NCBI GenBank assembly: GCA_036562565.1
Contig: DATCJY010000066.1
Location: 1-64,000, forward strand
Direction: 5' to 3'
DNA: 64,000 nt
Origin: DATCJY01 sp036562565
Lineage (GTDB): Bacteria > Bacteroidota > Bacteroidia > Flavobacteriales_D > Sanyastnellaceae
The position numbers were made by a program, and so were the translations under genes. The notes beneath the pieces were generated by a model. The model was given only the letters and a program-made list of their open reading frames with translations, was not told where the DNA came from and did not search any database. Numbering within the stretch: the stretch's first letter is position 1; each line of letters begins with the position of its first letter. Below, piece by piece: positions 51,194 through 58,891 of the stretch.

Positions 51194-52204
51194 TTAGTGA
51201 AAGCCAACAGCCAAAGGCTTTGGTTTTCTCGGTGCATAATCCTTTGCTACCTCAGCAATCGCCTTGATGTGTTCAGGGGTTGTTCCACAACAACCACCTA
51301 CAATGTTCACCAATCCTTTCTCGAAATAAGGTCGCATCAGGCTTGCCATATACTCTGGTGATTGATCGTATTGCCCCATCGCATTGGGCAGTCCTGCATT
51401 GGCATATACGCTTACCAAACAATCCGCATGATTGCTCAGTATTTCCACATATTGCATGAGTGCTTCCGCCCCCATAGCACAATTGAAGCCGATGCTTAAT
51501 AAAGGAACATGTGACACGGATATCAAGAAAGCCTCTGTGGTTTGTCCGGAAAGAATGCGTCCACTTGCATCTGTTATGGTTCCCGATACCATTATGGGAA
51601 GTTCCTTACCGGATTCATCTTGCCATTCCTGAATGGCATATAGGCAAGCCTTCGCATTGAGCGTATCGGTAATGGTTTCGACAAGAAAAGCGTCTACACC
51701 GCCATCGGCTAAAGCTTGAACTTGCTGCTTGAATGCTACAACCAGTTCATCAAAAGTGATAGCGCGATAGCCGGGGTTGTTTACATCCGGTGACATGGAA
51801 GACAGCTTGGTTGTGGGACCGATAGACCCCGCAACAAATCGCGGTTTTGAGGGATTCTTTGAGGTAAACTCATCGGCCGCTTCGCGAGCAATCTTAGCGG
51901 CTTGATAGTTGATGTCATAGACCAAATGTTCCAAGCCATAATCCGCTTGAGAAACTGTAGTACCGCTGAAAGAGTTGGTCTCAATGATATCAGCACCTGC
52001 TTCCAAGTATTGCACATGTATCGCTTTAATGACATCCGGGCGGGTGATACTAAGCAGGTCATTGTTGCCTTTTATTGGAAGTGGATGCTCCTTCAACGCA
52101 TCATTGCGAAAGTCTTCCTCTTTGAGTTGATAGCGCTGAACCATGGTTCCCATCGCTCCATCAAGGATGAGAATGCGCTGCATGGCTAGTTCTTTAATTG
52201 TCAT
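51194..52204 (-). CDS. metH: Homocysteine-binding module of split methionine synthase
   Basis: This 336-residue protein has the zinc-dependent homocysteine S-methyltransferase fold. It starts MTIKELAMQRILILDGAMGT, then ETNSFSGTTVSQADYGLE, and the zinc Cys ligands are in GFNCAMGAEAL and IVGGCCGTTPEHIKAI. It supplies the homocysteine module of MetH, with the other modules in the next gene. Independent homocysteine methyltransferases (BhmT/MmuM) share this fold, but the gene order makes the MetH role by far the best reading. Its leader contains the SAM-I aptamer and a hairpin that ends about 11 nt from the ATG. Confidence 0.93.
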   Translation of the reverse strand: MTIKELAMQRILILDGAMGTMVQRYQLKEEDFRNDALKEHPLPIKGNNDLLSITRPDVIKAIHVQYLEAGADIIETNSFSGTTVSQADYGLEHLVYDINYQAAKIAREAADEFTSKNPSKPRFVAGSIGPTTKLSSMSPDVNNPGYRAITFDELVVAFKQQVQALADGGVDAFLVETITDTLNAKACLYAIQEWQDESGKELPIMVSGTITDASGRILSGQTTEAFLISVSHVPLLSIGFNCAMGAEALMQYVEILSNHADCLVSVYANAGLPNAMGQYDQSPEYMASLMRPYFEKGLVNIVGGCCGTTPEHIKAIAEVAKDYAPRKPKPLAVGFH

Positions 52205-52215
52205 TTATCCCAATA

Positions 52216-52251
52216 AGCTTATACAGCCAATGAGGCCGCTGTTGTTAAGCT
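52216..52251 (-). promoter_or_regulatory. Candidate expression-platform hairpin of the SAM riboswitch
   Basis: On the minus strand AGCTTA and TAAGCT pair around an inner stem ACAGC/GCTGT. The hairpin ends about 11 nt before the metH-N ATG and has no T-run, so it is more likely to act on translation than on termination. Confidence 0.5.
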
Positions 52252-52299
52252 CTTCAAGAAAATTACGGGATGACACATGCGGACGAATGATTGAACTCC

Positions 52300-52420
52300 G
52301 CTGCCTCATCTATCTTCAGTCTCTGATTGGTGAGCTGAAGTAGGAATTGGCACCCGCCTTTTACTCGGGTTGCCAGGACTTCTCAGGGCCTATCCCTCCG
52401 TCCTTCTTGATAAAGCGGGG
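52300..52420 (-). ncRNA. SAM-I (S-box) riboswitch
   Basis: Read on the minus strand, the leader contains TTTATCAAGAAGG, CGGAGGGATAGGCCC (52386-52400), CTGGCAACC (52368-52376) and GGTGCCAATTCC (52343-52354), followed by an AGACTGAAGATAGATGAGG closing region. This is the SAM-I aptamer signature, including the kink-turn and the SAM-binding core. It senses S-adenosylmethionine and should lower expression of metH-N, metH-C and metF when SAM is plentiful. The P1 ends are uncertain by some 10 nt. Confidence 0.93.
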
Positions 52421-52482
52421 CGAATATAAGTATGTTCTCACAAGCTGTTATAAAAAAAATATTTCCAAATACTTATCTTATA

Positions 52483-52490
52483 TACTTTTG
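52483..52490 (+). promoter_or_regulatory. -7 element of metK
   Basis: TACTTTTG matches TAnnTTTG exactly, 24 nt upstream of the metK ATG. I see no TTG at the expected -33 position. Confidence 0.5.
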
Positions 52491-52514
52491 GCCGCGTTAT
52501 AAAAAAATTCATAC

Positions 52515-53792
52515 ATGCCATACTTATTCACCTCAGAATCGGTTTCGGAAGGACATCCCGACAAAGTTGCGGATCAAATCTCTGATGCGCTCATAGATCA
52601 TTTTCTCGCATATGACCCCTCTTCCAAAGTGGCTTGTGAGACTTTAGTCACTACCGGTCAAGTAGTGCTTGCCGGTGAAGTGAAATCTTCTGCTTACTTG
52701 GATGTACAGGACATCGCTCGTGATGTGATCAGAAAAATTGGTTATACTAAAAGCGAGTACATGTTCGAAGCCAATTCTTGCGGTATCCTTTCAGCCATTC
52801 ACGAACAATCACAAGACATCAACCAAGGTGTTGAGCGCAAGAAGCCCGAAGATCAAGGTGCCGGTGACCAAGGTATGATGTTCGGCTATGCAACCAACGA
52901 AACAGACACGTATATGCCGTTGGCTTTGGAAATCGCACACCTTATGTTGCGTGAGCTTGCGGACATCAGAAGAGAGGCAGCTGCAGGCAAAGAGAAAAGA
53001 ATGACCTACTTGCGCCCTGATGCGAAGAGCCAAGTAACCATCGAGTACAACGATGACAATCAACCTATCCGCATCGATGCCATCGTTCTTTCTACTCAGC
53101 ACGATGAGTTTGCGAAAGACTCAGTGATGTTGAAACAAATCAAAGATGATGTCATCAACATCCTCATCCCGCGTGTGACGAAAAAACTTCCAAAACGCGT
53201 ACAAGCTTTGTTCAACGATAAAATCAAGTACCACATCAACCCTACCGGTAAATTCGTAATCGGTGGGCCACATGGTGATACGGGTCTTACAGGTCGCAAG
53301 ATTATCGTGGATACATACGGTGGTAAAGGCGCTCACGGTGGTGGTGCATTCTCCGGTAAAGACCCATCCAAAGTGGACCGCTCAGCTGCATATGCAACAC
53401 GCCACATTGCTAAGCACCTAGTTGCTGCAGGTATTTGTGATGAAGCTTTGGTACAAGTTGCTTACGCTATCGGTGTGGCTAAGCCGGTAGGACTTTATGT
53501 AAACACTTATGGCACTTGCAAAATCAACATGACCGATGGTGAGATTGCAAACAAAATCCTCAAAATGCCTGAGTTCGATATGCGCCCTTACTTCATAGAG
53601 AAGCGCTTCAACTTGCGCACCCCTATCTATTCAGAAACCGCTGCATACGGACACATGGGACGCGAATGCAAAGAAGTAGTGAAGGTGTTCAACAAAGGCA
53701 AAGCCAACGAGAAAAAAATGAAAGTGAAATTGTTCCCATGGGAAGAATTGAACGCTCTCGATGCTGTTAAGAAAGCATTTGGTATTAAATAA
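52515..53792 (+). CDS. metK: S-adenosylmethionine synthetase
   Basis: This 425-residue cytosolic enzyme makes SAM from methionine and ATP. It starts MPYLFTSESVSEGHPDKVAD (the ATP-binding GHPDK), then GAGDQGMMFGYATNET (the hexapeptide GAGDQG), IDAIVLSTQH, the catalytic loop HGGGAFSGKDPSKVDRSAAY (the GGGAFSGKD motif) and LGHMGRE-like AYGHMGRE near the end. It is read away from the riboswitch-led metH/metF unit, with about 60 nt between the aptamer 5' end and its -7 element. A terminator follows. The SAM riboswitch is on the opposite strand and so should not control metK directly. Confidence 0.97.
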   Translation: MPYLFTSESVSEGHPDKVADQISDALIDHFLAYDPSSKVACETLVTTGQVVLAGEVKSSAYLDVQDIARDVIRKIGYTKSEYMFEANSCGILSAIHEQSQDINQGVERKKPEDQGAGDQGMMFGYATNETDTYMPLALEIAHLMLRELADIRREAAAGKEKRMTYLRPDAKSQVTIEYNDDNQPIRIDAIVLSTQHDEFAKDSVMLKQIKDDVINILIPRVTKKLPKRVQALFNDKIKYHINPTGKFVIGGPHGDTGLTGRKIIVDTYGGKGAHGGGAFSGKDPSKVDRSAAYATRHIAKHLVAAGICDEALVQVAYAIGVAKPVGLYVNTYGTCKINMTDGEIANKILKMPEFDMRPYFIEKRFNLRTPIYSETAAYGHMGRECKEVVKVFNKGKANEKKMKVKLFPWEELNALDAVKKAFGIK

Positions 53793-53811
53793 TTGGACGC
53801 TCTGAAATAAA

Positions 53812-53840
53812 AGGCCCATCTCTGTTGAGGTGGGCTTTTT
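53812..53840 (+). terminator. Terminator of metK
   Basis: GCCCATCTC and GAGGTGGGC pair around TGTT (53814-53835, one G-T pair) followed by five T. It lies 22 nt after the stop. Confidence 0.88.
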
Positions 53841-53895
53841 ATTTTACATGCTGCACCACACAACGATATCTTTACACACATCGCTGGCATCTCCA

Positions 53896-55008
53896 ATGAA
53901 TACTGATGAAATAAAATACTATCAACGTCAGTTGCGCTTAAAGGACTTCGGGCCCGAAGCACAAGAACGACTCAAAGCTGCGCGAGTACTTGTAATAGGT
54001 GCAGGTGGTCTCGGTGCTCCGTTGCTTCAGTATCTGTGTGCTGCAGGCGTAGGCACCATCGGCATTGTAGATGGAGATAAAGTAGAACTCAGTAACCTTC
54101 ATCGTCAGGTATTGTTTTCAGTGGAGGATGTCGGTCAATTAAAAGCAGAGGTTGCAAAAAGAAGACTGCAAACCTTGAACCCTTACATCAACATCATCTC
54201 CTACCCGTATTATCTCACTGGGGAGAATGCATTGCATCTGCTTGCGCATTACGATCTCGTTGCAGATGGTTCAGATAATTTCCCAACGCGCTACCTCGTT
54301 AATGATGCTTGCGTGATTGGCAACAAGCCCTTGGTACATGCCGCCATCTCCCAATATGAAGGCCAGTTATCGGTATTCAACTATACAAATAAGAATGGAA
54401 TAACTGGTCCCAATTATCGCGACCTCTTTCCTACTCCACCTCCTCCCGGATCAGTATTGAATTGCGAGGAAGCCGGAGTACTTGGTGTATTGCCAGGCAT
54501 CATTGGTAGCCTGCAAGCCAGTGAGGTGATTAAACTAATCACCGGAATTGGAGAAGTGCTCGCAGGAAAATTATGGACAATGGATGCACGTACATTGCAA
54601 GTTCACATCTTGCAATTCAAACGCAATATTGATACTCCATTGCCTACAGAACTCATCGATTATGAGCATTTTTGCGGAGTAAAAAAAGAACCAACTGTAA
54701 TGAAAGAAATTTCCGTTGCCGAATTAAAACAATGGCGCGAACAAGGCGAAGACATTCAAATCATTGATGTGCGCGAACCTTTTGAATACGAACAAGGAAA
54801 TATTGGCGGCTTGCTTATTCCTCTCAATACAATATTGGAACGTGCAAATGAAATTGACCGAAATAAAAAAGTAGTGGTGCATTGCAAAGCAGGTGTGCGA
54901 AGTGCCAACGCTATTCATGCGCTTGAGCAAGTTCATGGTTTTGACAACCTGTACAATTTACGTGGTGGCATTCTAGCACTTATGGAAGAAACCGATTGGG
55001 TAAAATAA
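53896..55008 (+). CDS. MoeB/ThiF adenylyltransferase fused to a rhodanese domain (MOCS3-like)
   Basis: This 370-residue protein joins an E1-like adenylation domain (residues 1-260) to a rhodanese domain (about 275-370). The nucleotide loop is VLVIGAGGLGAPLLQYL, with RYLVNDACVIG, and NCEEAGVLGVLPGIIGSLQA is the crossover region. The rhodanese active loop is CKAGVR in VVVHCKAGVRSANAIH. Such MOCS3-like enzymes activate and sulfurate a ubiquitin-like carrier for molybdopterin, thiamine or thiolated tRNA. The ATG at 53896 (MNTDEIKYYQRQLRL) is the family start; an upstream ATG at 53830 lies within the metK terminator. The CxxC zinc pairs of MoeB are absent (YRDLF replaces YRCLF). Confidence 0.9.
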   Translation: MNTDEIKYYQRQLRLKDFGPEAQERLKAARVLVIGAGGLGAPLLQYLCAAGVGTIGIVDGDKVELSNLHRQVLFSVEDVGQLKAEVAKRRLQTLNPYINIISYPYYLTGENALHLLAHYDLVADGSDNFPTRYLVNDACVIGNKPLVHAAISQYEGQLSVFNYTNKNGITGPNYRDLFPTPPPPGSVLNCEEAGVLGVLPGIIGSLQASEVIKLITGIGEVLAGKLWTMDARTLQVHILQFKRNIDTPLPTELIDYEHFCGVKKEPTVMKEISVAELKQWREQGEDIQIIDVREPFEYEQGNIGGLLIPLNTILERANEIDRNKKVVVHCKAGVRSANAIHALEQVHGFDNLYNLRGGILALMEETDWVK

Positions 55009-55422
55009 TTACCATAATGTCGATAAATAATTTACACGGTTACTCATTCATTTCTAAACACATAACCTGAGAACCTCATTATTTATTGAATAGCACGTAA
55101 CCTTTCATCATTGCTCCGTATAAGGTACTCGTACCACAAAAACATATTTTTCTTATGCGCAGAGAAACAATACCTGCCACATCTGTTCCACCTATTCTAC
55201 TTTACCTCTCATTGGGTTTTGCCCATCTCTCTCAGATGCGCATTCCTTGGTGGAATAACTTTTTATCTGATAAAATTTTGAGTTGACGAAACCTGTATAT
55301 ATTTACCCAATCCTTCTCAAAGGAAGGTTTCCACCACTCCGAAAGTATCTCTATACGGGCGTACCACCCATCAACTTCTATTGAATTAAAAGCATTATTA
55401 TTCTAACACATTACGAGTGTAT
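55009..55422 (+). other. Intergenic region before the collagen-like cassette
   Basis: The 414-bp gap has no credible gene. A TTGACG at 55283 and a TATATTTA at 55298 could be a weak promoter for the cassette, but the spacer (12 nt) is short. The leader would be over 100 nt. I see no riboswitch or terminator with a firm structure. Confidence 0.4.
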
Positions 55423-56640
55423 ATGAAGAAATTATACATCACTGTTGCGGCATTGATGATGGGTTTGGCAGTTGCTGCTCAAGCCCCAAATCGCATGAGC
55501 TATCAAGCAGTCATCCGCGACAATAACAATTCACTTATTACAAACTCCACTGTAACCACGCGTATTGCGCTGCTTCAAGGTTCTGTAAATGGAACCGAAG
55601 TATATGCTGAATTGCACAATGCCGAAACAAACGTCAACGGACTACTCAGCATTCAGATAGGAAGTGGACAAGTAATCTCCGGCAACTTTAGTGACATTGA
55701 TTGGGCAGCCGGCCCCTATTTTCTAAAGATGGAAACAGATCCGACCGGAGGTTCCAACTTCAGCATCATATCAACCCAACAACTGTTGAGTGTGCCATAT
55801 GCATTGTATGCAGCCTCTGCAGGTAATGCGATTCCCGGGCCACAAGGTGAACCCGGACCTCAAGGAGAACCCGGTCCACAAGGAGAACAAGGCCCACCCG
55901 GAAACGCCAACATCAATGGCAACATCAATTACGTTGTAAAGTTTACCGCTCCTTCAACCGGTGGAGATTCTCAGATTTATGATAACGGTTATCAAGTAGG
56001 TATCGGCACATCTGTCGGATTAGAAAAGCGCCTTGAAGTAGCTGGTACCGGAAGATTCACTCATATAAGCGCAAACGAAACTTTCCAAGAAGCAGCGATT
56101 ATTACGAAATCCACTCCACAAGCGGTGCAATGGGCATCCATTGGATTTGATAACGATGCCGGATTTAAGAACGGTTCTCTTGGTTTCAGCGGAGGTACTA
56201 CTTATGGTACTTACCTGATGATGCAAGGAGATGGCATGACCAATGCCAGCTGTCAGGCCCAATCCTTTGTATCTGCGAGCGATTATCGTTTAAAAAAGGA
56301 CATTCAGCCGATATCGGATTTCAATCTGTATCTTGAAAAAATTCGTGGTGTTCAATCCATTACCTACCGATATAAAACAGAAGATGCAACCTCATCTCCG
56401 CATATTGGGTTTATAGCTCAAAGCCTTCCAGATGGTGTAAAGGCTGATCTGCTACAACTCAAGAGAACAGATGATCAAGAAAAATTTGTGGGCGTGAATC
56501 TTACAGACATGAGTGGTCTTTTGCTTAATGGTGTGAAAGCACTTGACGTGAAGCAACAAGAATTAGAAAATACTATTCAAGCGCAACAGCAACTCATCGA
56601 TGAGTTAATGAAGCGCATTGAGATGTTGGAGAAGAAGTAA
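55423..56640 (+). CDS. Collagen-like protein with S74 (intramolecular chaperone) C-terminus
   Basis: This 405-residue secreted protein has a signal peptide (MKKLYITVAALMMGLAVAAQ), then a domain of about 115 residues shared with the gene at 57186 (RMSYQAVIRD ... SVPYALYA). Seven collagen-type Gly-x-y triplets follow (GPQGEP repeats), then a beta region (FSGGTTYGTYLM-like), and an S74-type tail-fibre chaperone domain with the Ser-Lys dyad SDYRLKKDI (Ser286, Lys291). A coiled coil ends the protein. By family, the S74 domain trimerises and cuts itself off at the Ser, so residues 1-285 could form a free collagen trimer. The ATG at 55423 fits the signal peptide; a GTG at 55417 is less likely. Confidence 0.9.
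   Translation: MKKLYITVAALMMGLAVAAQAPNRMSYQAVIRDNNNSLITNSTVTTRIALLQGSVNGTEVYAELHNAETNVNGLLSIQIGSGQVISGNFSDIDWAAGPYFLKMETDPTGGSNFSIISTQQLLSVPYALYAASAGNAIPGPQGEPGPQGEPGPQGEQGPPGNANINGNINYVVKFTAPSTGGDSQIYDNGYQVGIGTSVGLEKRLEVAGTGRFTHISANETFQEAAIITKSTPQAVQWASIGFDNDAGFKNGSLGFSGGTTYGTYLMMQGDGMTNASCQAQSFVSASDYRLKKDIQPISDFNLYLEKIRGVQSITYRYKTEDATSSPHIGFIAQSLPDGVKADLLQLKRTDDQEKFVGVNLTDMSGLLLNGVKALDVKQQELENTIQAQQQLIDELMKRIEMLEKK
55837..55902 (+). repeat. Collagen-like Gly-x-y repeat (short)
   Basis: Twenty-two codons give seven Gly-x-y triplets and a final Gly, mostly GPQ, GEP and GEQ. Pro fills many x or y positions, as in bacterial collagens that lack hydroxyproline. Confidence 0.85.
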
Positions 56641-56694
56641 TCTTAAACCATACGAATACTTTAAATTATTCATTCATTAATTTTTAAAAACAGC

Positions 56695-57180
56695 ATGAAC
56701 AAAAGCAAAAAAGTTCTCTTTGGAACCGGTCTCGTACTGGGAACCTTAGGAATGCACGCTCAGCAGAATACTGTGGCCTCAGGAGGAGAAGCCATAGGTC
56801 TTGGCGGAAGTGTGAGCTTTTCAGTAGGGCAAATTGATTACATCACTATTTCCGGTTCAGGTGGAAGAATGACTTTGGGGGTTCAGCAACCCATTGAAAT
56901 TTATCCGGTGAGTGTAAATGATTTGCACATTGAATTGCACGCCTCAGTGTTCCCAAACCCTGCGAGAGACGGTATGACTTTGCGAATTCCTGCCGCTCTT
57001 CAGTTGAGCGAAATGGGATACCGCATTTATGATTTACTAGGAAATCTGGTAGTGGACAAAAAGGTTGATGGCCCTGATACATTTATCGATTTGGCGAACC
57101 TTTCCAACGCTACATATCTCCTCACTGTTTACAACAAGGAAAACGATTTAACTACTTTCAAATTCATTAAGAATCAATAA
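56695..57180 (+). CDS. Small T9SS type A cargo protein
   Basis: This 161-residue protein has a signal peptide (VLFGTGLVLGTLGMHAQ), a short beta region with G-rich strands (GGEAIGLGGSVSFSVGQ, then GGRMTLGVQQPIEIYPV), and a T9SS type A C-terminal domain (VFPNPARDGMTLRI ... IYDLLGNLVVDKK ... LTTFKFIK). The domain should send it across the outer membrane. The mature part is very small (about 60 residues). It lies between two collagen-like genes, 5 nt upstream of the second, so the three are almost certainly one transcript. Its role may be to bind or anchor the collagen trimers; that is inference. Confidence 0.88.
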   Translation: MNKSKKVLFGTGLVLGTLGMHAQQNTVASGGEAIGLGGSVSFSVGQIDYITISGSGGRMTLGVQQPIEIYPVSVNDLHIELHASVFPNPARDGMTLRIPAALQLSEMGYRIYDLLGNLVVDKKVDGPDTFIDLANLSNATYLLTVYNKENDLTTFKFIKNQ

Positions 57181-57185
57181 TTAAT

Positions 57186-58805
57186 ATGAGAAAAATCTAT
57201 TCTGTACTTGCCGGATTGATGCTCAGCGTAGCAGCTATGGCACAAGTACCACAAGGAATGAGTTATCAGGCGGTGGTGCGCAACGCGTCCAATGAACTCA
57301 TCGTCAATACAAACGTTGGTGTGCGCATCAGCATTATTCAAGGTTCATCTATTGGTACCCCGGTTTACGTAGAAACTCAAAACGTTACTACAAACCTCAA
57401 CGGTTTGATGTCTTTGACTGTTGGCGCTGGAACTGTGGTAACCGGTAACTTCTCAACTATCAACTGGGGTGACGGTCCATACTTCATCAAAACAGAAACC
57501 GATCCAACAGGTGGTACCAACTATACCATTTCAGGTGTTCAACAATTGTTGAGTGTTCCTTACGCTCTTTATGCAGCCAATGCCGGTAGCGGTGGTGGTA
57601 CTCCCGGTCCACAAGGTCCACAGGGTCCTCAAGGTGAGCCTGGCCCTCCTGGCCCTCCTGGCCCTCAAGGCCCACAAGGTCCTCAAGGTCCACAAGGCCC
57701 TCCAGGAGAAGGTTCAGGTGGAACATTGGATGAAGCCTATGACTTTGGTGGTCCCGGTGCCGGCCGTACAATTACTGCTGATGCTGGTGCTGTGACTATT
57801 AATACTGTATCTGTAAATGCGACAGCCTTAGAAATAAACAACAATGGCTCTAACAACATCGGTGTGGATGTAAACCTGAACAATAGTGGTGCAGGTATCC
57901 GTGCAAGAAGTACTAGCGCTTCCAACCAATACCCATCCATCCAAGCTGAAACGAACAGCTCGGCAGCTCTTAACTCTGCCATTGTTGCTCAAACTACTGG
58001 TGCGGCTTTCGCACTTAGCGGTCAAGCTGTATCCACATCCACAGCTGATGGTGCTGTATTTGGTAACAACCTAAGAACAAATGGTGGTACCGGTGTGTAC
58101 GGTATAGGTTTTGACGGAGTAATTGGACAAACACAACTTAGCTCTGGTGTTGGTGTGTATGGTGTGAACATGGCCTATGCCAATGCGCAAGGTGATGCAA
58201 TGGGCGTTTTAGGTGAGGGTGATTTAGTCGGAGTAGCCGGATATGCGGTGGACGAAGACTACGGTTATGGTATATTCTCGTTTGGCCATCTTGGTGCATT
58301 GGGTGATATTGACGCTCTAGGTACTAAGAACTTCACTATCGATCATCCAATTGACCCTGCCAACAAACTCTTGCGTCATGCAGCTGTAGAATCAAATGAA
58401 GTGTTGAACATCTATCGTGGAAATGTTGTTTGTGATGCAAACGGTAATGCCACTGTAGAGCTTCCTTCTTACTTCTCTGCTATCAACAAGGAGTTCTCTT
58501 ACATCCTTACTCCAATTGGTGGTGCAGCTCCTGAATTGCACGTGATGTCTGAAATTGTTGATGGCCAATTCACCATTGCCGGTGGTAAACCAAATATGAA
58601 AGTTTCATGGCAAGTAACCGCTCAAAGAAATGATGTGTATATGCAAGACCATCCTTTCCAACCTGAGCAAATGAAGCCGGAGCACAAACAAGGTACTTAC
58701 CTCTATCCACAAGGTTATGGTCAAGGCAATGACCAGCTTTACATCCATAAGCCTGAACACAAGCTTCCTACTCAACAAGAACTTCAATTGATTAAAGAGA
58801 AATAA
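57186..58805 (+). CDS. Collagen-like protein with N-terminal YQAV domain
   Basis: This 539-residue protein has a signal peptide (IYSVLAGLMLSVAAMAQ), the same 115-residue N-terminal domain as the gene at 55423 (MSYQAVVRN ... SVPYALYA), eleven Gly-x-y triplets (residues 141-174, GPQ and GPP rich), and then a long region of short beta-type repeats rich in Asn, Ala and Gly (about residues 190-390), like trimeric fibre stalks. The end has no T9SS domain and no S74 chaperone; the last 60 residues are rich in His, Gln, Glu and Pro. The gene follows the T9SS cargo gene by 5 nt. It ends at a strong terminator. Secretion path is not clear. Confidence 0.88.
   Translation: MRKIYSVLAGLMLSVAAMAQVPQGMSYQAVVRNASNELIVNTNVGVRISIIQGSSIGTPVYVETQNVTTNLNGLMSLTVGAGTVVTGNFSTINWGDGPYFIKTETDPTGGTNYTISGVQQLLSVPYALYAANAGSGGGTPGPQGPQGPQGEPGPPGPPGPQGPQGPQGPQGPPGEGSGGTLDEAYDFGGPGAGRTITADAGAVTINTVSVNATALEINNNGSNNIGVDVNLNNSGAGIRARSTSASNQYPSIQAETNSSAALNSAIVAQTTGAAFALSGQAVSTSTADGAVFGNNLRTNGGTGVYGIGFDGVIGQTQLSSGVGVYGVNMAYANAQGDAMGVLGEGDLVGVAGYAVDEDYGYGIFSFGHLGALGDIDALGTKNFTIDHPIDPANKLLRHAAVESNEVLNIYRGNVVCDANGNATVELPSYFSAINKEFSYILTPIGGAAPELHVMSEIVDGQFTIAGGKPNMKVSWQVTAQRNDVYMQDHPFQPEQMKPEHKQGTYLYPQGYGQGNDQLYIHKPEHKLPTQQELQLIKEK
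57606..57707 (+). repeat. Collagen-like Gly-x-y repeat (long)
   Basis: Thirty-four codons give eleven Gly-x-y triplets and a final Gly. GPQ and GPP dominate, with Pro in the x position throughout except for GEP. No triplet break is visible. Confidence 0.9.
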
Positions 58806-58828
58806 TCCTACTCTTTAAAATGATTAAA

Positions 58829-58867
58829 CGATAAAGGCCGCAGAGTTGCGGCCTTTATCGTTTTTTT
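58829..58867 (+). terminator. Terminator of the collagen-like operon
   Basis: CGATAAAGGCCGCA and TGCGGCCTTTATCG form a perfect 14-bp stem with a GAGT-type loop, followed by seven T, 23 nt after the stop codon. Confidence 0.95.
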
Positions 58868-58891
58868 ATACCCGTTTTTATAAGAAACTGA

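Noticed and set aside
48389..52204. Possible broken metH pseudogene
   Set aside because: Both parts keep start, stop and all key motifs, and the junction lies between domains, so the split is functional.
55283..55305. TTGACG ... TATATTTA as a promoter for the collagen-like cassette
   Set aside because: Spacing of 12 nt is far from the usual 19 nt; kept only as a weak remark.
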